Below are positions 26,093 to 35,130 of a stretch of 64,000 nucleotides of DNA, piece by piece. The stretch lies in the NCBI GenBank assembly GCA_963705525.1, contig CAVPJW010000002.1, forward strand, positions 372,001 through 436,000. Reading direction: 5' to 3'. The notes under the pieces were generated by a model, which saw nothing but the letters and a program-made list of their open reading frames with translations, did not search any database and was not told the DNA's origin. The translations under genes and the position numbers were made by a program. Position 1 is the first letter of the stretch. Each line of letters starts with the position of its first letter. The DNA comes from CAVPJW01 sp963705525. GTDB lineage: Bacteria; Acidobacteriota; Vicinamibacteria; Vicinamibacterales; CAVPJW01.

Positions 26093-26098
26093 AAGGAG
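26093..26098 (+). promoter_or_regulatory. Ribosome binding site AAGGAG deciding the TTG start of prfB
   Basis: AAGGAG lies eight bases upstream of the TTG at 26107. It supports starting prfB there rather than at the in-frame ATG of the downstream frame at 26123. Confidence 0.7.
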
Positions 26099-26106
26099 CA
26101 ACGTCT

Positions 26107-27238
26107 TTGGCACTCGCTCTCGATGAACTGTCCCGCCGCTATCACGATCTCGTCAAACGCTCCGCAGACCTGCGGAGCTATCTTTGAGGCCGCTCGCCCC
26201 GCAGACGAAATCGCGACGATAGAGTCGCGCGTCGCCGACCCGGACTTCTGGAAGGATCCCGCCGAGGCGCAGAAGCTGCTGCAGCGCCGGCGCCGGCTCC
26301 AGGAGGAGGTCGATCTCATGGGATCGCTGCGCCGCCGCGTCGACGACCTGGGGGTTCTGATGGACTGGGCGACGCAGGGCGAGGACGTGGCGGCCGAACT
26401 CGCGCAGGGCCTCGATACGCTGGCCACCGAGGTCGAGTCCGTCGAAACCAAGAAGATTCTGGGCGGGGAGCACGACCGTCGCAACGCGATCGTGACAATC
26501 CATCCGGGTGCGGGCGGGACAGAGTCGCAGGATTGGGCGGAAATGCTCCTGCGGATGTACCTGCGCTGGATGGAGCGGCGCGGGTTCAACCGTGAGGTGA
26601 TCGACTATCAGCCCGGAGAGGAAGCCGGACTGAAAAGCGCGACCGTCACTGTGACCGGCGAGTATGCCTACGGCCTGCTGTCGGCCGAGGCGGGCGTCCA
26701 CCGGCTCGTGCGAATCTCGCCTTTCGACCAGGCGGCCCGCCGCCACACTTCGTTTGCCTCCGTCTTCGTCTGGCCGGAGCTCCCAGAGGACGTGGACGTC
26801 GAGATCGAAGACAAGGACATCCGCATCGACACCTATCGATCGAGCGGTGCCGGCGGCCAGCATGTGAACGTGACGGACTCGGCGGTCCGGATTACGCACC
26901 TGCCGACCGGCATCGTCGTGTCGTGTCAGAACGAGCGGTCACAGCACCGCAATCGCGACTCCGCCATGAAAGTGCTCCGTGCCCGCCTCTACGACTTGAA
27001 GCTGAAAGAGCAGCAGGCACGGCTGGATCAGATTGGCGGCACCAAGAAGGACATTGCGTTCGGCAGCCAGATTCGCAGCTACGTGCTGCATCCCTATCAG
27101 CTCGTCAAGGACCATCGCACCAAGGTCGAGGTCGGCGACGTCAACCGGGTGCTCGACGGTGATCTCGACGTCTTCATCAAGACCTACCTGCGGCAGCGGG
27201 CGACCGGCACGCTCGGACAGCCCGCGGAGAGCGATTGA
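26107..27238 (+). CDS. prfB: Peptide chain release factor 2, expressed by programmed +1 frameshift
   Basis: RF2 recognises UGA and UAA stop codons. The short first frame runs from TTG 26107 to TGA 26185-26187 and encodes 26 residues ending LRSYL, matching the E. coli leader that ends LRGYL. Reading then shifts +1 after CTT (26182-26184) and continues with GAG at 26186. The product is about 376 residues. The second frame has the RF2 codon-recognition motif SPF (RISPFDQAARR) and the catalytic GGQ (SGAGGQHVN). The arrangement makes RF2 control its own synthesis: low RF2 lets the ribosome pause at UGA and shift. It starts 38 nt after lnt and ends 4 nt from the convergent PBP gene. Confidence 0.93.
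26161..26188 (+). promoter_or_regulatory. prfB: RF2 +1 frameshift signal
   Basis: The slippery site TATCTTTGAG is preceded by an SD-like GGAG (26174-26177), close to the E. coli layout. Just upstream is a perfect 6-bp inverted repeat, TCCGCA (26161-26166) with TGCGGA (26171-26176), whose right arm overlaps the SD-like bases. The hairpin could add another control, but this is speculative. Confidence 0.9.
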
Positions 27239-27242
27239 GCGG

Positions 27243-29516
27243 TTACTGGCGGGGGAAGTCGGCGGCAGGCTGGGTGCCTGCAATGAAGGCCTCGGTGATC
27301 ACTCCGGGCACGTCGGCGGCCGTGGGGGTTCCCGTCGACCGATCGACCGACAGGAACACGATGTTTCCCGGCTGCTGAAACGCCGGCGGGTTCTTGCGGT
27401 CTCCACGCTTCTCGATGTAGTGCTTCATGAAGTCCGTCCAGATCGGAAGCGCCGCAGCGGCGCCGGTCTCGACGCGGCCGAGCGGCTTCTTCTCATCCAA
27501 CCCCACCCACACGCCAACCGTGATGTTCGGATCGAAGCCGATGAACCATGCATCGGTGTTGTCGTCGGTAGTGCCGGTTTTTCCGGCAAGAGGCCAGTCG
27601 AGCGACGCCGCCGACGCCGCCGTGCCCCTCTGAATGACACCGCGCAGCAGGTTCGTCATGACGAAGGCCGTGTCGGCCCGGATGGCATCGTGCGCTTCGG
27701 GCCTGTTTTCCTCGAGGAGATTGCCCTCGCGGTCGGAGATCTTCAGCACGCCGAAAGGCCGCATGCGCACTCCCTGATTGGGAAGTACGGCATATGCGCT
27801 CGTCATCTCGACCAGCGTCGCTTCGGCCGCGCCGAGGGCGACGGAAAGGAACGGCGGAATGGGTGCATCCAATCCGAACCGTCGCGCGTAGCCAATCACC
27901 TGGGGAGGCCCGAGCTGTTCCATTGTCCGCACGGCGGGGACGTTGCGCGACTCTTCGAGCGCGTGCCGCAGCGTGACCGGGCCTTCATATTTCCCGTCGT
28001 AGTCCTTGGGTGCATACGGAGGCTGGCCGGGGCCTGCCTCGTATGAAACCGGCGTGTCCATGAGAATGCTGGTCGGCGTGTAACCTCGATCGATGGCCGC
28101 TGTGTAGACGAAGGGTTTGAATGCTGAACCGACCTGTCGATACGCTTGAACGGCGCGATTGAACTTGCTGCGGGCAAAGCTGAATCCTCCGACCATCGCG
28201 CGGATCTCGCCCGTCCTGTTGTCGAGCGCGAGAAGCGCACCCTCGACGATGGGCGTCTGCTCGAGCGTCGCGGTGGCCATGCCGTTCGCCTGGTCCCAGG
28301 TCAGGATGCGCGCCTCCACCAGATCTCCCGGCTTCACCAGCTGCGTTGGAGATGTTTTTCGCGTCCACGTGTAGCCGTCGCGATTGATTTCGGCCTTCAC
28401 GGCGGCGATTCGCAGTCGAATACGTGGACCGTCGATCGAGGTGACAACGGCCGGGACGACATCGGCGACGCCAATCGTCCGCCGCCACCGCTCGGGACGA
28501 AATCCCTCGATCGTTCCGCCCCCGGCCAGAATGTTCGCGCTCGGGCGCCGATAGCCGCGTCGCTTGTCGAGATCGCGCAGCCCCTGGTCGACGGCCCGGT
28601 TGGCCAGATCCTGCAGCTCGGCGTCAAGTGAGGTCTGGACCGACAGGCCGCTCTCGTACAGCTGTCTCGCGCCGAAACGGGCCTCGAGGTGCTTGCGAAC
28701 CTCCTCGAGGAAGTAGGGCGCCATCGAATTGCGCTGGCTGGGCTGTCCGCCAAGGACTATCGGCCGCCGCTTCGCGGCGTCGGCGTCAGCCTGCTTGATG
28801 TAGCCGACCTCGGCCATGCGCTGCAGTGCGTAGTTGCGCCGTCGAAGAGCCGCATTGAGGTCCACATACGGGCTCAAACGCGCGGGCCGCTGGATGATGC
28901 CCGCGAGCAGGGCCGCTTCTTCGAGACGCAGGTCTCGCGCCGGCTTGCTGAAATAGACGCGCGCGGCCGCCTCCACGCCGTACGCGCCGTGTCCGAAATG
29001 GATCTGGTTGCAGTAGAGCGTGAAAATCTCCCGTTTGGTGTAGCGCTTTTCGATCTGAATCGTGAGGATGAGCTCCTTGACCTTTCGCTCGAACGACTTG
29101 TCGAGCGTCAGGAAAAGGTTGCGAGCCAGCTGCTGCGTGAGTGTGCTCGCGCCCTGCGCCTTGCGCCATTCGATCAGATCGGTCCAGACGGCGGCCAGAA
29201 TCCGGGGAATGCTCAACCCGAAATGGCGATCGAACTCCGCGTCCTCGGTCGCAATGATGGCTTGTCGGAGGTGCGGCGAAATCTGGTCGTAGGCGATAAC
29301 GACCCGTCGCTCGGTCGCGAATTCACCGACGACCTCGCCTCCGGAGGCGTACACGCGCGTGATGGTGCTTGGAGCGTAGTCGTCGAGCGCCGAGATCTGC
29401 GGAAGGTCTCCGGCGTAGGCGAAGAGAACACCACTCGCGGCTCCCAGCGCCGCCACGAGCACGAAGGCGGCGGCGATGGCAACCTGGCGAGTGACTCGAA
29501 GGACGGTGCGGGGCAA
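27243..29516 (-). CDS. mrcA: Penicillin-binding protein 1A, bifunctional peptidoglycan synthase
   Basis: A 757-residue class A PBP: N-terminal membrane anchor (residues about 12-34), glycosyltransferase family 51 domain (catalytic Glu91 in TEDAEFDRHFG; GASTLTQQLARN), a linker, and a transpeptidase domain with S464-A-F-K467 (SxxK), S523-R-N (SxN) and K646-T-G. All motifs are intact, so it should both polymerise and cross-link glycan strands in the periplasm. The FecR-domain gene lies just upstream, 3 nt away on the same strand, so they may share a transcript. Confidence 0.93.
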   Translation of the reverse strand: MPRTVLRVTRQVAIAAAFVLVAALGAASGVLFAYAGDLPQISALDDYAPSTITRVYASGGEVVGEFATERRVVIAYDQISPHLRQAIIATEDAEFDRHFGLSIPRILAAVWTDLIEWRKAQGASTLTQQLARNLFLTLDKSFERKVKELILTIQIEKRYTKREIFTLYCNQIHFGHGAYGVEAAARVYFSKPARDLRLEEAALLAGIIQRPARLSPYVDLNAALRRRNYALQRMAEVGYIKQADADAAKRRPIVLGGQPSQRNSMAPYFLEEVRKHLEARFGARQLYESGLSVQTSLDAELQDLANRAVDQGLRDLDKRRGYRRPSANILAGGGTIEGFRPERWRRTIGVADVVPAVVTSIDGPRIRLRIAAVKAEINRDGYTWTRKTSPTQLVKPGDLVEARILTWDQANGMATATLEQTPIVEGALLALDNRTGEIRAMVGGFSFARSKFNRAVQAYRQVGSAFKPFVYTAAIDRGYTPTSILMDTPVSYEAGPGQPPYAPKDYDGKYEGPVTLRHALEESRNVPAVRTMEQLGPPQVIGYARRFGLDAPIPPFLSVALGAAEATLVEMTSAYAVLPNQGVRMRPFGVLKISDREGNLLEENRPEAHDAIRADTAFVMTNLLRGVIQRGTAASAASLDWPLAGKTGTTDDNTDAWFIGFDPNITVGVWVGLDEKKPLGRVETGAAAALPIWTDFMKHYIEKRGDRKNPPAFQQPGNIVFLSVDRSTGTPTAADVPGVITEAFIAGTQPAADFPRQ

Positions 29517-29519
29517 CGA

Positions 29520-31406
29520 CTAGTTTCTGCTGCGCGGCACGACGCCCGGGCTAATCATCGGCAGGGACCCTGCGGGTCCCGCGGGCATGCGCGGCGTCAG
29601 CCCCATCGCGGGGCGCACCATCGGTGCGAGCCCCGGGCTCGGCGCCAGTCCCATGCCGCGTGAAGGCGACAACGGACGTCCGCGACTGGCCGAGGGTGAC
29701 GGATAGATCATCGGTGTCCCGCGATGCTCGAAGACGCCGCCAGCCGGCGTGCCAAGGACCGGCGACGTCGGGACATAGCGGAAGGGTTCCGGCACGGGCG
29801 ACTGGAATCGGGGCGGATACGGAGAGCCGGGCGTAATCGGATCGCCGCGCAGCGGTTGGCGACCCATGCCGGGCGTGCGGTCGCGCGCGACGCGGGCGGC
29901 GCGATCGTAGGGATTCTCGGCCGGCGCCTGCGGACCGACGTAGAGTCCACCCATTGGAGGCGCATCTCTGGTGACGGCGGTCCGACCTGGACGCTGCGCA
30001 CCCATCACGCTGAACGTGCCACCGGGTATGCCGCGATCTCTCTCGCCGGCTTCCCAGCGGATCGAACCACGAGGACCCGGTGTGATCGCACCGCGGCTCG
30101 CGGACACGGCCGGTGCAGTCACCATTGATCCAGCGGGCGATGCGCCACGCACGCGTTCGGGCATCCGCGGCCGGAAATCACTGACTTCTCCGGCTCGTCT
30201 CATGCCGTTGCCAAACGCGGGTGGCCGACTCTGAACGATGAACGCAGCGCGGGGGTTATTGGCGAGCGTTCGCCCGTCAACGGCGACGCTGGTCACTCGG
30301 GTGCGGTTACCGAATGTCTGTCGCGGGATGACCGTCCACGCCGACCACGGGTTGTGGAAGAAACCAGCCGAGAAGCCGGAGTTCCAGAAGCCGGCCACGG
30401 GCTGTCCGTTGAACCCAAGCGGGCACCAGCTCACGTATCCCGGAGCGATGGCCCAATTGACCCAGCCCGGGCCCCAGGTTCGCCCGGGGATCCAGAACCA
30501 CGCGCTGTTGCGGAATCCCCAGCGCCCGTAGTGGTGCGTGGGCCAGGCCCACGGATCGTAGCCAACCCAGTTCCAGCCGTAGCCGCCGGACATGTTCCAG
30601 TAGCCGTTGTAGTAGGGCCGCCAGCCTGCCGCCGCCGCCGTCGGGTACCAGACGTAGCCGTAGTCGGATTCCTGTCCCCAGGCGCCGTAGCGATCGAACG
30701 TGGACGCGTACGTCTGCACTTCTGAGGGCAGATACCGCCGAGATACCGCACTCAGACGGCCAGCCTGACGATCGTTCGTCCATCGATCGAAATCGTCCCA
30801 CCGCGCCGAGTTGAACCTGATGGGCGCCGATGGTGCGGAGCCGTCCCGCGCCGACGATCGCTCGCCAGCCTGGACGTTGACAAAGGTGGCCTCTGTCACC
30901 AGTCGCGCGTCGCCGCGAACGACGGCAAGCTCCGTCTCGACCGCTCCGGCAGTTGCGGTGATCCGATATTCGCCGGGCGCGTCGATTTGCACGGACGCCG
31001 ACGGCGTGTCGATCTGATAGATGTCCGAAAGCTCGGCACCAGCGCCGCGGGCGACGATCAGGGTCGCACGACCTTCGAGGAGCCGAAGCCGCGTCTCATT
31101 CAGGAACTCGAGCGTCGTGTGTTCGGCCACGTACAGCGCGGAGCCATCGCCGGTCAGAATTTCGACGCGACCCTGAACTGTCGCCACGCGATCGCCTTCG
31201 ATGATCGGTTGCGAGATATCGGCCGCTTCGATCTGTCCGTCGCGTTGGATGCTGACGTCGCCCTCGACGTACTCAACGTGGGCGGGGGACTGCCCTGAAA
31301 GGGTCTGGTCGTTCTGAGAGGGGTCCGGATCCTGAGCTCGCACGGCATTGCCGGCGAGACAAAGCGCCACGGCAATATGTGCGACGAAAAAGGGCTGAAT
31401 CTTCAT
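29520..31406 (-). CDS. FecR-domain, YXGxW-repeat secreted protein (DUF6600-like)
   Basis: A 628-residue exported protein. After a signal peptide (AVALCLAGNAVRAQD) comes a FecR-like beta domain (residues about 40-190: VEYVEGDVSIQRDG, EGDRVATVQGRVEIL). Residues about 225-350 are very rich in Tyr, Trp and Gly with repeated units such as YGAWGQESDYGYVWYP, WRPYYNGYW and HYGRWGFRNSAWFW, the pattern of DUF6600. The rest is a low-complexity Pro/Arg/Gly tail. The function is unknown; an outer-surface or wall-associated role is likely. It has a -10 box TATAAT on the minus strand 30 bp upstream. Confidence 0.8.
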   Translation of the reverse strand: MKIQPFFVAHIAVALCLAGNAVRAQDPDPSQNDQTLSGQSPAHVEYVEGDVSIQRDGQIEAADISQPIIEGDRVATVQGRVEILTGDGSALYVAEHTTLEFLNETRLRLLEGRATLIVARGAGAELSDIYQIDTPSASVQIDAPGEYRITATAGAVETELAVVRGDARLVTEATFVNVQAGERSSARDGSAPSAPIRFNSARWDDFDRWTNDRQAGRLSAVSRRYLPSEVQTYASTFDRYGAWGQESDYGYVWYPTAAAAGWRPYYNGYWNMSGGYGWNWVGYDPWAWPTHHYGRWGFRNSAWFWIPGRTWGPGWVNWAIAPGYVSWCPLGFNGQPVAGFWNSGFSAGFFHNPWSAWTVIPRQTFGNRTRVTSVAVDGRTLANNPRAAFIVQSRPPAFGNGMRRAGEVSDFRPRMPERVRGASPAGSMVTAPAVSASRGAITPGPRGSIRWEAGERDRGIPGGTFSVMGAQRPGRTAVTRDAPPMGGLYVGPQAPAENPYDRAARVARDRTPGMGRQPLRGDPITPGSPYPPRFQSPVPEPFRYVPTSPVLGTPAGGVFEHRGTPMIYPSPSASRGRPLSPSRGMGLAPSPGLAPMVRPAMGLTPRMPAGPAGSLPMISPGVVPRSRN

Positions 31407-31435
31407 GAGACCCCTCGCGGCAGGCTGGCTCCTGA

Positions 31436-31441
31436 ATTATA
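31436..31441 (-). promoter_or_regulatory. -10 box TATAAT for the FecR-domain gene
   Basis: Read on the minus strand this is a perfect TATAAT 30 bp upstream of the ATG at 31406. GAGGGG precedes the ATG as ribosome site. No matching -35 is clear. Confidence 0.5.
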
Positions 31442-31488
31442 CAACGCCTCGCCGGGCCCGGAATCGCTTGATTTGATGGAGGTTAGAC

Positions 31489-31505
31489 CACTCGTCGTAC
31501 GAGTG
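31489..31505 (+). promoter_or_regulatory. Inverted repeat CACTCGT-CGT-ACGAGTG upstream of dnaK (candidate heat-shock operator)
   Basis: Perfect 7-bp arms around a CGT centre end right where the dnaK -35 box begins. The CACTC/GAGTG core recalls the HrcA element CIRCE, but the spacer between those cores is 7 and not 9, and the outer TTAG/CTAA pairing is poor. An HspR-type regulator is encoded in the operon, so this may be part of its target. Confidence 0.5.
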
Positions 31506-31525
31506 TTGACATGAATAGACTCACA
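31505..31525 (+). promoter_or_regulatory. HAIR-like HspR site over the dnaK promoter
   Basis: GTTGACA, seven bases, then ACTCACA. The HspR consensus HAIR is CTTGAGT-N7-ACTCAAG; nine of fourteen positions match with the exact N7 spacing. It overlaps the -35 box, so bound repressor would block polymerase. The match is moderate. Confidence 0.45.
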
Positions 31526-31534
31526 TTTCATACT
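31506..31534 (+). promoter_or_regulatory. dnaK operon promoter
   Basis: Perfect -35 TTGACA (31506-31511), 17-bp spacer and -10 CATACT (31529-31534), a strong housekeeping sigma-70 arrangement. Transcription would start near 31541, leaving a leader of about 43 nt with GAGG seven bases before the ATG at 31584. Confidence 0.7.
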
Positions 31535-31583
31535 TATACGAGCCTAAACTCTACCAAAGCAGCATCAGATACGAGGCGGCATC

Positions 31584-33521
31584 ATGAGCAAAATCATCGG
31601 CATTGATCTCGGGACGACGAACTCGGTCGTGGCCGTCATGGAAGGCGGCGAGCCCGTTGTCATCACGAATCCGGAGGGGGGACGTCTAACGCCGTCCGTC
31701 GTGGCATTTGCGAAAACGGGGGAGCGACTCGTCGGCCAGGTCGCCAAGCGTCAGGCCGTGACGAACCCCGAGAACACGGTCTTCTCGATCAAGCGCTTCA
31801 TGGGACGTCGGTTCAATGAAGTCAGCGAAGAAATGAAGATGGTGCCGTATCGCGTGATTCAGGGATCGGGCGGTGATGCCCGGATTCGGGTGACCGAGAA
31901 GGACGGCGGGGAAAAGGACTACACGCCGCCGCAGATCTCCGCGATGGTGCTGCAGAAGCTGAAGCAGGCGGCGGAAGAGTATCTGGGGCAGTCCGTCACC
32001 AAGGCGGTGATCACGGTCCCTGCGTACTTCAACGACGCGCAGCGGCAGGCCACGAAGGACGCCGGACAGATCGCGGGCCTCGAAGTCATGCGCATCGTCA
32101 ACGAGCCGACGGCCGCCGCGCTCGCCTACGGTCTCGACAAGAAGAAGGACGAGACCATTGCCGTCTACGACTTTGGCGGCGGCACCTTCGACATTTCGAT
32201 CCTCGAAGTTGGCGAAGGGGTCGTCGAAGTGAAGTCCACCAACGGCGACACGCATCTCGGCGGAGACAATCTCGACCATCGCATCATCGATTGGATTACC
32301 AGTGAGTTCAAGAAGAGCGACGGTATCGATTTGAGCAAGGACCGCATGGCCCTCCAGCGTCTGAAGGAAGCCGCGGAGAAAGCCAAGATGGAACTGTCGA
32401 CGGTCATGGAGACCGACATCAACCTGCCCTTCATCACGGCGGATCAGGCCGGACCCAAGCACCTCGCGATGAAGCTCACGCGCGCGAAGTTCGAGCAGCT
32501 CGTCGACGACCTACTGCAGAAGACCGTCGGGCCGGTCAAGCAGGCGCTGGCCGACGCCGGTCTCGAGCCGTCGAAGATCGATGAGGTCGTCCTCGTCGGC
32601 GGCTCCACGAGAATCCCGCGCGTCCAGGCAATCGTGCGCGAGCTCTTCAGCAAGGAGCCGCACAAGGGTGTCAATCCGGACGAAGTCGTGGCGGTGGGTG
32701 CGGCGGTGCAGGCCGGCGTGCTCGCAGGGGAAGTGAAGGATCTGCTGCTCCTCGACGTCACACCCCTGTCACTCGGCATCGAAACGCTGGGAGGCGTGAT
32801 GACGACGCTCATCCCTCGCAACACGACGATCCCGACGCGCAAAGCCGAGATCTTCTCGACCGCGGCCGACAGCCAGACCAATGTCGAAGTGCACGTGCTG
32901 CAAGGCGAGCGGCCGCTCGCGCGGGATAACCGGACGCTTGGACGCTTCAACCTCGTCGGACTTCCGCCGGCGCCGCGTGGCGTGCCGCAGATCGAAGTGA
33001 CCTTCGACCTCGATGCCAACGGCATCGTCAACGTGTCGGCCAAGGATCTGGGAACCGGCAAGGAACAGAAGATCACCATCACGGCCTCGAGCGGCCTCGA
33101 CAAGTCCGAAGTCGAGCGGATGATGAAGGAAGCCGAGTCGCACGCCGAGGAAGACAAGAAGCGGAAAGAGGAAATCGAGACGAGAAACCGTGCGGACCAG
33201 GCGGTGTATGCGGCCGAGCGCATGCTGCACGAGACGGGCGACAAGGTGGCCGCCGAGGATCGCCAGGCCATCGAGAGTGCCATCGCGTCGCTGAAGCAGT
33301 CGATCGAAGGCAACGACATGGCGGGCATCAGCCGCGGCCTCGAGCAGCTCACGGCGGCGCAGCACCGTGCCGCCGAGTCTCTGTATCGCCAGGGCCGGCC
33401 TGCGGGCGGGAGCGAGGCGAGCGGACCCGGATCGTCGAGCGAGTCCGGTTCGTCCGGCTCGTCTGACCAGTCGAAGACCGACGTCATCGATGCCGAGGTA
33501 GTGGATGAGGAGAAGCGTTGA
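31584..33521 (+). CDS. dnaK: Molecular chaperone DnaK (Hsp70)
   Basis: A 645-residue Hsp70 with ATPase domain (IGIDLGTTNSVVAVME, AYGLDKK, DFGGGTFDISILEVG, VGGSTRIPRVQ) and substrate-binding domain (LLLDVTPLSLGIETLGG, linker just before). The C-terminal tail is Gly/Ser-rich and ends DAEVVDEEKR, close to the usual DnaK ending. It folds and protects proteins with DnaJ and GrpE. dnaJ overlaps its 3' end by 17 nt; grpE, often between them in HspR-type operons, is not here. Confidence 0.97.
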   Translation: MSKIIGIDLGTTNSVVAVMEGGEPVVITNPEGGRLTPSVVAFAKTGERLVGQVAKRQAVTNPENTVFSIKRFMGRRFNEVSEEMKMVPYRVIQGSGGDARIRVTEKDGGEKDYTPPQISAMVLQKLKQAAEEYLGQSVTKAVITVPAYFNDAQRQATKDAGQIAGLEVMRIVNEPTAAALAYGLDKKKDETIAVYDFGGGTFDISILEVGEGVVEVKSTNGDTHLGGDNLDHRIIDWITSEFKKSDGIDLSKDRMALQRLKEAAEKAKMELSTVMETDINLPFITADQAGPKHLAMKLTRAKFEQLVDDLLQKTVGPVKQALADAGLEPSKIDEVVLVGGSTRIPRVQAIVRELFSKEPHKGVNPDEVVAVGAAVQAGVLAGEVKDLLLLDVTPLSLGIETLGGVMTTLIPRNTTIPTRKAEIFSTAADSQTNVEVHVLQGERPLARDNRTLGRFNLVGLPPAPRGVPQIEVTFDLDANGIVNVSAKDLGTGKEQKITITASSGLDKSEVERMMKEAESHAEEDKKRKEEIETRNRADQAVYAAERMLHETGDKVAAEDRQAIESAIASLKQSIEGNDMAGISRGLEQLTAAQHRAAESLYRQGRPAGGSEASGPGSSSESGSSGSSDQSKTDVIDAEVVDEEKR

Positions 33522-34647
33522 TCTGTACGTAATCCTCGGGCTCGAGCGCGCTGCATCGCTTGTCGAGATCAAGAAGGCGTACAAGCGGCTCGCGCGGCGT
33601 TATCACCCTGACATCAATCCTGGTGATCGCGAGGCGGAAGCGCGCTTCCGGCAGATCGTCGAGGCGTACGAGACGCTGAGCGATCTCGATCGCCGTCGCC
33701 TGTATGACGTCTCGGGAACGGTCGAGGCGGCCGGCGAGGAGTCCGCTTTCAGTTTCGAAGGATTCGATTTCTCCGCGAGCGTGCACGATCCGGCGACGAC
33801 GTTTGGCGATCTGTTCTCGGAGGTCTTCGAGCGCCGTTCCGGGACGCCCCCGGGAGAGGCGCCACGCCGGGGCATGGACCTGCACGCCGACCTGGCGCTC
33901 ACCTTCGATGAATCTCTGAGCGGCGTCGAGCGTGCGGTCACCGTGACACGGCAGCTACGCTGCGCGGCGTGCGGCGGAACGGGATCGCTGCAGAGCGGCG
34001 AGGCGCGATGCACGACCTGTCAGGGCGAGGGCGCCATCCGCTCGAGTCGGGGACACATGGTCTTTACCCGGCGTTGCCCTCACTGTCGAGGCAGCGGTCT
34101 GCAGCGTGCGATGGCTTGTCCATCGTGTCTCGGTGCGGGTCTCGAGACGAGGAGCGAGACGATTCGTATCCGTGTGCAGGCCGGGATGGCCGATGGCGCG
34201 CGCGTGCGTATTCCCGGCAAAGGCAGTGACGGACCGTTCGGCGGCGAGCCCGGCGACCTGTTCATTCTCGTTCACGTAGAAACCCATCCGATCTTCCGGC
34301 GCGACGGCGACGACCTCCACATCGTGGTTCCGATTGCGGTTCACGAGGCGGCGCTGGGCGCCCGGGTCGATGTGCCGAGCCCGGATGGACCGGTGCGGCT
34401 GCGCGTGCCGGCAGGCGCGCAGTCGGGCCAGCGCTTCCACCTGAAAGGCCGCGGCGCGGCGTCGGTCAGGGACGGACGACGGGGCGACCTGGTCGTGGAA
34501 GTGAAGCTGGTGATGCCCGCTGCGCTCGATGAGCGGTCGAAGGAACTGATGCGGGAGTTCGGTCGGCTCAATGGTGAGGACGTCCGGGCCGGGCTCGATC
34601 CACGCGTCACGAGCCGGAGAGCGGCGACGGCCGCTGACCGGTCCTAG
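33505..34647 (+). CDS. dnaJ: Co-chaperone DnaJ
   Basis: A 380-residue Hsp40 with N-terminal J domain (residues about 6-70; HPD in RYHPDINPG), a zinc-finger region with four CxxCxGxG-type motifs (CAACGGTG, CTTCQGEG, CPHCRGSG, CPSCLGAG) and C-terminal substrate domains. The J domain passes straight into an acidic, Phe-containing stretch; the usual Gly/Phe-rich linker is poor. The start lies inside dnaK, so translation is coupled. hspR follows 2 nt after the stop. Confidence 0.95.
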   Translation: MRRSVDLYVILGLERAASLVEIKKAYKRLARRYHPDINPGDREAEARFRQIVEAYETLSDLDRRRLYDVSGTVEAAGEESAFSFEGFDFSASVHDPATTFGDLFSEVFERRSGTPPGEAPRRGMDLHADLALTFDESLSGVERAVTVTRQLRCAACGGTGSLQSGEARCTTCQGEGAIRSSRGHMVFTRRCPHCRGSGLQRAMACPSCLGAGLETRSETIRIRVQAGMADGARVRIPGKGSDGPFGGEPGDLFILVHVETHPIFRRDGDDLHIVVPIAVHEAALGARVDVPSPDGPVRLRVPAGAQSGQRFHLKGRGAASVRDGRRGDLVVEVKLVMPAALDERSKELMREFGRLNGEDVRAGLDPRVTSRRAATAADRS

Positions 34648-34649
34648 GC

Positions 34650-35099
34650 ATGGTGACGAAGCGTTCCGGCAAGGCGTATTACATGATCAGCGCGGTGGCG
34701 CAGAAGTACGACATCCATCCGCAGACTCTGCGCTTGTACGAGCGCGAGGGTCTGCTGAAGCCTTCCAGGACAGAGGGCAACACGCGTCTCTATTCGGAGG
34801 AAGACCTGGAGCGTCTCGAAACCATCCTGTCGCTGACGCGCGATCTCGGCGTCAATCTGGCGGGCGTCGAGATCATCCTGAACATGCGGACCAAAATTGA
34901 ACAGATGCAGGGTGAAGTGAACGAGTTCATGGAGTACGTCAAACGCGAGCTGGCCCGCGGCATCGACGACTGGGAGCAGCGCCTGAGCACTGCGCTCGTC
35001 CGATCGTCGCCTGCCCAGCTCGTCCGTATTACGCCACCGCCTGCCACCGACGCGGCCGCTGAAAAAAAAGATGCGCCGCCCGCGCGAAGGCGTCGCTAA
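34650..35099 (+). CDS. hspR: MerR-family heat-shock repressor HspR
   Basis: A 149-residue MerR-type regulator: winged-helix N-terminus (YYMISAVAQKYDIHPQTLRLYEREGLL, NTRLYSEEDLERLETI), then a short coiled-coil region. The opening MISAVAQKYDIHPQTLRLYE matches HspR, the repressor of dnaK operons in actinobacteria and others, which needs DnaK as co-repressor. Its place directly after dnaJ fits feedback control through HAIR sites. A candidate site lies on the dnaK promoter. Confidence 0.9.
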   Translation: MVTKRSGKAYYMISAVAQKYDIHPQTLRLYEREGLLKPSRTEGNTRLYSEEDLERLETILSLTRDLGVNLAGVEIILNMRTKIEQMQGEVNEFMEYVKRELARGIDDWEQRLSTALVRSSPAQLVRITPPPATDAAAEKKDAPPARRRR

Positions 35100-35115
35100 T
35101 CAACGTCAACGGCGG

Positions 35116-35121
35116 TAGTAT
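35116..35121 (+). promoter_or_regulatory. -10-like TAGTAT before the sigma factor gene
   Basis: TAGTAT ends nine bases before the GTG start at 35131, and no Shine-Dalgarno sequence is present, suggesting a leaderless or nearly leaderless message separate from the dnaK operon. Confidence 0.4.
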
Positions 35122-35130
35122 CATGCTCCC

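Noticed and set aside
26123..27238. prfB starting at the ATG at 26123
   Set aside because: That ATG lies in the +1 frame inside the leader; the residues it adds before the shift site are not RF2-like, while the TTG leader is.
31489..31505. Genuine CIRCE element for HrcA
   Set aside because: CIRCE needs TTAGCACTC-N9-GAGTGCTAA; here the core spacer is seven and outer bases do not match. An HspR gene is present and no hrcA is in the window.
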